The translations under genes were made by a program, and so were the position numbers. Below are positions 5,667-8,538 of a DNA stretch of 8,538 bases, piece by piece. Position 1 is the stretch's first letter. The number at the start of each line of letters is the position of its first letter. Under the pieces are notes generated by a model. That model ran no database searches, was not told the origin of the DNA, and saw only the letters and a program-made list of their open reading frames with translations. This DNA is from Verrucomicrobia bacterium UBA2460 (GTDB lineage Bacteria; Verrucomicrobiota; Verrucomicrobiia; Methylacidiphilales; Verrucolacustridaceae), in assembly GCA_002342345.1 (NCBI GenBank), contig DDPU01000040.1, positions 8,713-17,250 of the forward strand. Direction: 5' to 3'.

Positions 5667-7364
5667 GTGCTCTCCCTCGATTCCCTGGAACTGTCCCTGC
5701 CCGCAGCGGAACGCCCTCTTTTGTCCGATATTAACCTCCATCTTCCCGGCGGTCATTTTGGCGCGATCGTGGGACCTTCAGGCTGCGGTAAAAGCACCCT
5801 TCTGAAAACCATCGCGGGAATCCTGCCTCACACGGCAGGCACCATCCGCTGGGGCGGAAGAAATCTGGATGAAAAGGACCTCGCCCCCCACGAACTCGGC
5901 TACGTGCCCCAGTTCACCTGTGCCCAACCGCGTTTGACGGTCCGCGAAAACCTTTCCTACGCCGCGCGGCTGAGACGGTCCGGAAGTGCGGCGGACATCG
6001 CCGAGCTGGTCGAACAAATTGAAACGGAAACCGGGTTGACCGATCTGCACGACCGCCGGGCCGGCGTTCTTTCCGGGGGGCAACTCAGGCGTTTGGGATT
6101 GGCCATGGAATTGACAACCTCTCCGAGTCTTTTTCTCGCGGACGAGGTGACCAGCGGACTGGACCCCAAGTCCGAGGAGGAAATCACCCTTCTACTGCAG
6201 GGGCTAGCCAGACAACCGGGGCGCCTCGTTCTTTTGGTCACCCATAGCCTTAGATTTTTGGAGCAATATGACTCCATCACCGTCCTTACGGGAGGACGTC
6301 TGGCCTTTTGTTCCCGGCCCGCGGATTTGTGCGCTTACTTCGGTGCAACCTCCCCGGAGGAGATTTACCCGCTGCTGGCCCGGCGTGATCCGGCAAGCTG
6401 GGGAGAGGAATGGATTTCCTCCCCGGAGGAGCTCGGCTTTGAGGCGGAAGCGGTTGTGGAGGAGCTTGCCGCGGAGATGACGCTTCCGGAAGCAGGCGTC
6501 TCCGCCGAATTGCCAGGCTTGGTTTCCCAGGCCACCACTTGGTTCGGCCGTCGATTGAAACTTTTTTTCCGCGACCCCGCCCAAGCGGCATTGCAACTGG
6601 CCCTTCTCCTGGTCTTCCCCGCTGTGGTGACCCTTTTTGCCTGGAATGGGCTGCCGAATGTCAAAAACATGACCATGAGCCCTGCCACGAACGCGTTTCA
6701 ACAGCTCAAGGACGCGCTGGAGTTCACTTCCCAGTCCGCGAAGATCAGCACGCTGGTCAGCGGCCTGGCCATGTTTCAGGTCATTCTGCTGGCTTTGATG
6801 GGATCCAATAATGCCGCCCGTGAGGTGGTCGGCGACCGGGCGATCCTCGAGAAGGAAAAGCTCGCCGGGCTGCGCCCCGCGGCAGCCCTTTTGGGCATGA
6901 CCGGGTTTTTGTCGCTGCTCGTCCTGGTCCAGTCAGGCTGGATGACCCTTTTTGTCCGCGCGGTTGGCCAATTTCCCGGGGATCTTCTTGCCCAGTTCCT
7001 TCCCTTTGCCCTGGTCACGGCAGCCGTGACTTCCCTTTGTCTTGGCATTTCCAGTTGGACGTCCTCAAGCGAGCAAGCCTCCCTGGGCAGCCTCTATTTG
7101 GTCGGTTTTCAGCTCCCCCTTTCGGGAGCCATCCTCGCCCTTCCCGAGTTTCTGGGATGGATGGTTCGTCCCTGGATTAGCGCTTATTGGGCATGGTCGG
7201 GGTATCTGCAAACCCTCCGGGACACCCGCTTTTACGACCTGGTGCGGGCGGTCACGGAAACGCCGCTGGCCGGAAGCGAGATCTCCGCCTGGATGCTCAC
7301 GCTTCATCTTTTCCTTGGCCTGATTTGCGCCTTTTTTGGAATCCGGCGAAGCGACTGGCGATAA
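5667..7364 (+). CDS. ABCG-type half transporter: ATPase fused to ABC-2 membrane domain
   Basis: A 565-residue inner-membrane ABC protein with the nucleotide-binding domain first and the permease domain second, the order of the ABCG/White family. Walker A is GPSGCGKST at 36-44, the Q-loop Gln is at 82, the signature LSGGQ at 135-139, Walker B ends in Asp159-Glu160, SGLD lies at 163-166, and the H-loop His is at 193. All catalytic residues are present. A linker of roughly 90 residues leads to about six membrane helices (near 309-326, 362-379, 405-427, 440-462, 475-495 and 542-559). It would work as a dimer and probably export a hydrophobic substrate, which the sequence does not identify. I chose GTG 5667 because the domain begins at once (LSLDSLELSLP). 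ATG 5595 would add 24 atypical residues and leave only 11 bp to the divergent gene, though AAGGG at 5586-5590 could serve it. Confidence 0.9.
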   Translation: MLSLDSLELSLPAAERPLLSDINLHLPGGHFGAIVGPSGCGKSTLLKTIAGILPHTAGTIRWGGRNLDEKDLAPHELGYVPQFTCAQPRLTVRENLSYAARLRRSGSAADIAELVEQIETETGLTDLHDRRAGVLSGGQLRRLGLAMELTTSPSLFLADEVTSGLDPKSEEEITLLLQGLARQPGRLVLLVTHSLRFLEQYDSITVLTGGRLAFCSRPADLCAYFGATSPEEIYPLLARRDPASWGEEWISSPEELGFEAEAVVEELAAEMTLPEAGVSAELPGLVSQATTWFGRRLKLFFRDPAQAALQLALLLVFPAVVTLFAWNGLPNVKNMTMSPATNAFQQLKDALEFTSQSAKISTLVSGLAMFQVILLALMGSNNAAREVVGDRAILEKEKLAGLRPAAALLGMTGFLSLLVLVQSGWMTLFVRAVGQFPGDLLAQFLPFALVTAAVTSLCLGISSWTSSSEQASLGSLYLVGFQLPLSGAILALPEFLGWMVRPWISAYWAWSGYLQTLRDTRFYDLVRAVTETPLAGSEISAWMLTLHLFLGLICAFFGIRRSDWR

Positions 7365-7365
7365 T

Positions 7366-7395
7366 TTGCCCCGTGGGGGGCTTTTCCCGTAGAAT
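7366..7395 (+). promoter_or_regulatory. Sigma-70-type promoter for the 7404-8538 gene pair
   Basis: TTGCCC at 7366-7371, an 18-base spacer and TAGAAT at 7390-7395 (5 of 6 to TATAAT) lie just upstream of the ATG at 7404. Transcription would start at about 7402-7403, giving a leaderless or nearly leaderless mRNA. No Shine-Dalgarno site precedes that ATG, which fits. The -35 overlaps the left arm of the hairpin at 7368-7381. Confidence 0.45.
7368..7385 (+). terminator. Short intrinsic-terminator-like hairpin after the ABC transporter gene
   Basis: GCCCC at 7368-7372 pairs perfectly with GGGGC at 7377-7381 across a 4-base loop, and TTTT follows at 7382-7385. It begins 4 bases after the ABC transporter stop codon. 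The stem is only 5 bp and the T run only 4, so termination would probably be partial. Confidence 0.45.
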
Positions 7396-7403
7396 AACGG
7401 CTG

Positions 7404-7808
7404 ATGAGCCGTCGAGCCCACCGCAAGCCTTCGCCCGTGCTTTGGCTGGCGTTCTTTGCCGCCTTCTCCCTTTTAGGTGGTTTAGGCGCCTTCTTTTTTC
7501 AGAAGGATGGCGACCCATACCGCACCGTGGAGCGCCTAAAGCCGGAGGATTATTATGAAAATGCCAACAGCCTGAAGGGCAATACCTACCAAGTGGAAGG
7601 CACCATCGCAAACTCCCTCGGCTGGAGCCAGGAAAAAGGCCGGTTGTTCAGTTTCCGGGTGCATCATGGCGGCGGGGACCGCCCTCTGCCGTTGCTTGTC
7701 CCTCCACGTTTCCGCGAGATTAACCTGCAAAAAGGACAGAAGTACCGGCTGAAGGTGCGCGTGAACGATGCAGCTTTGTTGGAAGTCGAGGAGATGAGCA
7801 AGGCGTGA
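7404..7808 (+). CDS. Unrecognised small membrane-anchored protein
   Basis: The protein has 134 residues. A basic N-terminus (MSRRAHRK) precedes a hydrophobic helix at about 11-33, and the rest should face the periplasm or outer face. The soluble part has a compact beta-rich pattern: TYQVEGTIANSLGW (61-74), LFSFRVHHGG (81-90), PLPLLVPP (94-101), KYRLKVRVNDAALLEVEEM (113-131). This is reminiscent of a small OB-like barrel, but that is inference from pattern only, and I do not recognise the family. It could also be an uncleaved-signal secreted protein. It has its own candidate promoter 39 bp downstream of the ABC transporter gene, and its TGA overlaps the next gene's GTG, so the two are probably made together. 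Confidence 0.7.
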   Translation: MSRRAHRKPSPVLWLAFFAAFSLLGGLGAFFFQKDGDPYRTVERLKPEDYYENANSLKGNTYQVEGTIANSLGWSQEKGRLFSFRVHHGGGDRPLPLLVPPRFREINLQKGQKYRLKVRVNDAALLEVEEMSKA

Positions 7809-8538
7809 AAAGACGGATTGTAGCTGCGGTTGTTTTTGCCTGCCTGTGCGGCAAAACCGCTTTTACCCAAAACCCGCAGAGCATGCCGGAATCATCTCCC
7901 ACGGCTCCGACCCAGGGTGGATCACCCAAGGCGACCCAACCCAAGGACGGAGGCAGTTTCCTGGGTAAGGACATTCCCTCCTTCGATCCCGGCAGCGAGG
8001 TGATGGTTTGGGACGGCAAAATCTGGAATGTGCAGGATCAGCGGGTTTTCCGAGCCCGCTTTGAAAAATACCTGAACTCCGAGGAGGAGACCGGGGAGGA
8101 TGCGAAAAAATATCGGGATCGCATGAAAACAATGCTGGATCTCCTCTCTCCCGCCAAGGCCTCCAAGGAAAACTTCCGAAAGGCCTGGGCCATGCTCCCC
8201 CAGGCCTCGGAATACGAGCCCGATGCCGGACTGTGCAACTCGCTCGACGATGCCATCTACGGGGTTTTGATGGCCCAACGCGAGGTAACAAAGATCGACG
8301 ACCAAAACCGCACCCTGGCGCAGCGGAAGGATACGCTGGAGTGGAATTCCCGCTTCGCCGCGGACAGCGGCCTGCTGGGGCCTGCGCCGAAAAACCCGGC
8401 GGCGGCCGAGCAGTGGAACAAAGAACAAACCCTGAAGCGTGACATGAAAATGCAGCCCCTGCTTACCGAGCTCGGCGAGGTCAACGCGTCCATCGCTGGA
8501 AATCGCGTCAAAAAGGAAGCCCTACGCCTTCAGGCGAA
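7805..8538 (+). CDS. Unrecognised exported protein, partial (runs off the right edge)
   Basis: A GTG at 7805 overlaps the preceding stop as GTGA and opens a frame with no stop through the window end (244 codons plus 2 bases). An AGGAG at 7789-7793, 11 bases upstream, is a usable ribosome site. The N-terminus VKRRIVAAVVFACLCGKTAF (first residue read as Met) is a Sec signal peptide; cleavage near Thr21-Gln22 is likely, and Cys13 or Cys15 would be poor lipobox cysteines. A Pro/Thr/Ser/Gly-rich disordered linker spans about 23-52, then FLGKDIPSFDPGSEVMVWDGKIWNV (about 52-76). A charged, helix-rich region with few prolines runs to the edge (about 83-244) and may be coiled coil (for example 155-180 and 205-243). 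I do not recognise the family; the C-terminal part is not visible. Confidence 0.75.
   Translation, partial: MKRRIVAAVVFACLCGKTAFTQNPQSMPESSPTAPTQGGSPKATQPKDGGSFLGKDIPSFDPGSEVMVWDGKIWNVQDQRVFRARFEKYLNSEEETGEDAKKYRDRMKTMLDLLSPAKASKENFRKAWAMLPQASEYEPDAGLCNSLDDAIYGVLMAQREVTKIDDQNRTLAQRKDTLEWNSRFAADSGLLGPAPKNPAAAEQWNKEQTLKRDMKMQPLLTELGEVNASIAGNRVKKEALRLQA

Noticed and set aside
7863..8428. Reverse-strand frames of 142 and 168 codons near the right edge
   Set aside because: They lie antisense to the exported protein that starts at 7805, which has a ribosome site, signal peptide and coupling to its neighbour.

Overview
The window looks like an ordinary chromosomal stretch of a GC-rich bacterium (roughly 60% GC by eye), most likely a member of the Verrucomicrobiota or the wider PVC group. 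The main clue is a protein I recognise as the Minf_1886 type, a conserved hypothetical family known from Verrucomicrobia and Planctomycetes, followed directly by a DUF1844 protein. The compact leucyl-tRNA synthetase, with a degenerate zinc knuckle, fits such a lineage. I saw no insertion sequence, phage gene, CRISPR array, tRNA or rRNA.

Layout. (a) 1-4165, forward strand: leuS; a 34-residue membrane peptide whose ATG overlaps the leuS stop; a good promoter; then a tight three-gene unit of a Minf_1886-family protein, a DUF1844 protein and an unrecognised exported protein. (b) 4168-5583, reverse strand: an AsmA-like envelope protein that converges on region (a) with only 2 bp between stop codons. 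(c) 5584-5666: a short divergent control region. (d) 5667-7364, forward: an ABCG-type half transporter with fused ATPase and membrane domains. (e) 7366-8538, forward: a terminator-like hairpin nested inside a promoter, then a small membrane-anchored protein translationally coupled to an exported protein that runs off the right edge.

How the genes relate. leuS is housekeeping. The other genes lean towards the cell envelope: two exported proteins, an AsmA-like protein, an ABC-2 type exporter and two small single-pass membrane proteins. Roles beyond that are not determined by the sequence. Two genes (2685 and 7404) have a -10 element only 8-9 bases before the ATG and no Shine-Dalgarno site, which suggests leaderless or near-leaderless mRNAs. 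Genes inside the units instead start on 4-base stop/start overlaps (ATGA or GTGA). I did not find a clearly new multi-gene system. The best leads are the overlapping 34-residue membrane peptide, the leaderless promoter pattern, and the uncharacterised pair at 7404-8538.
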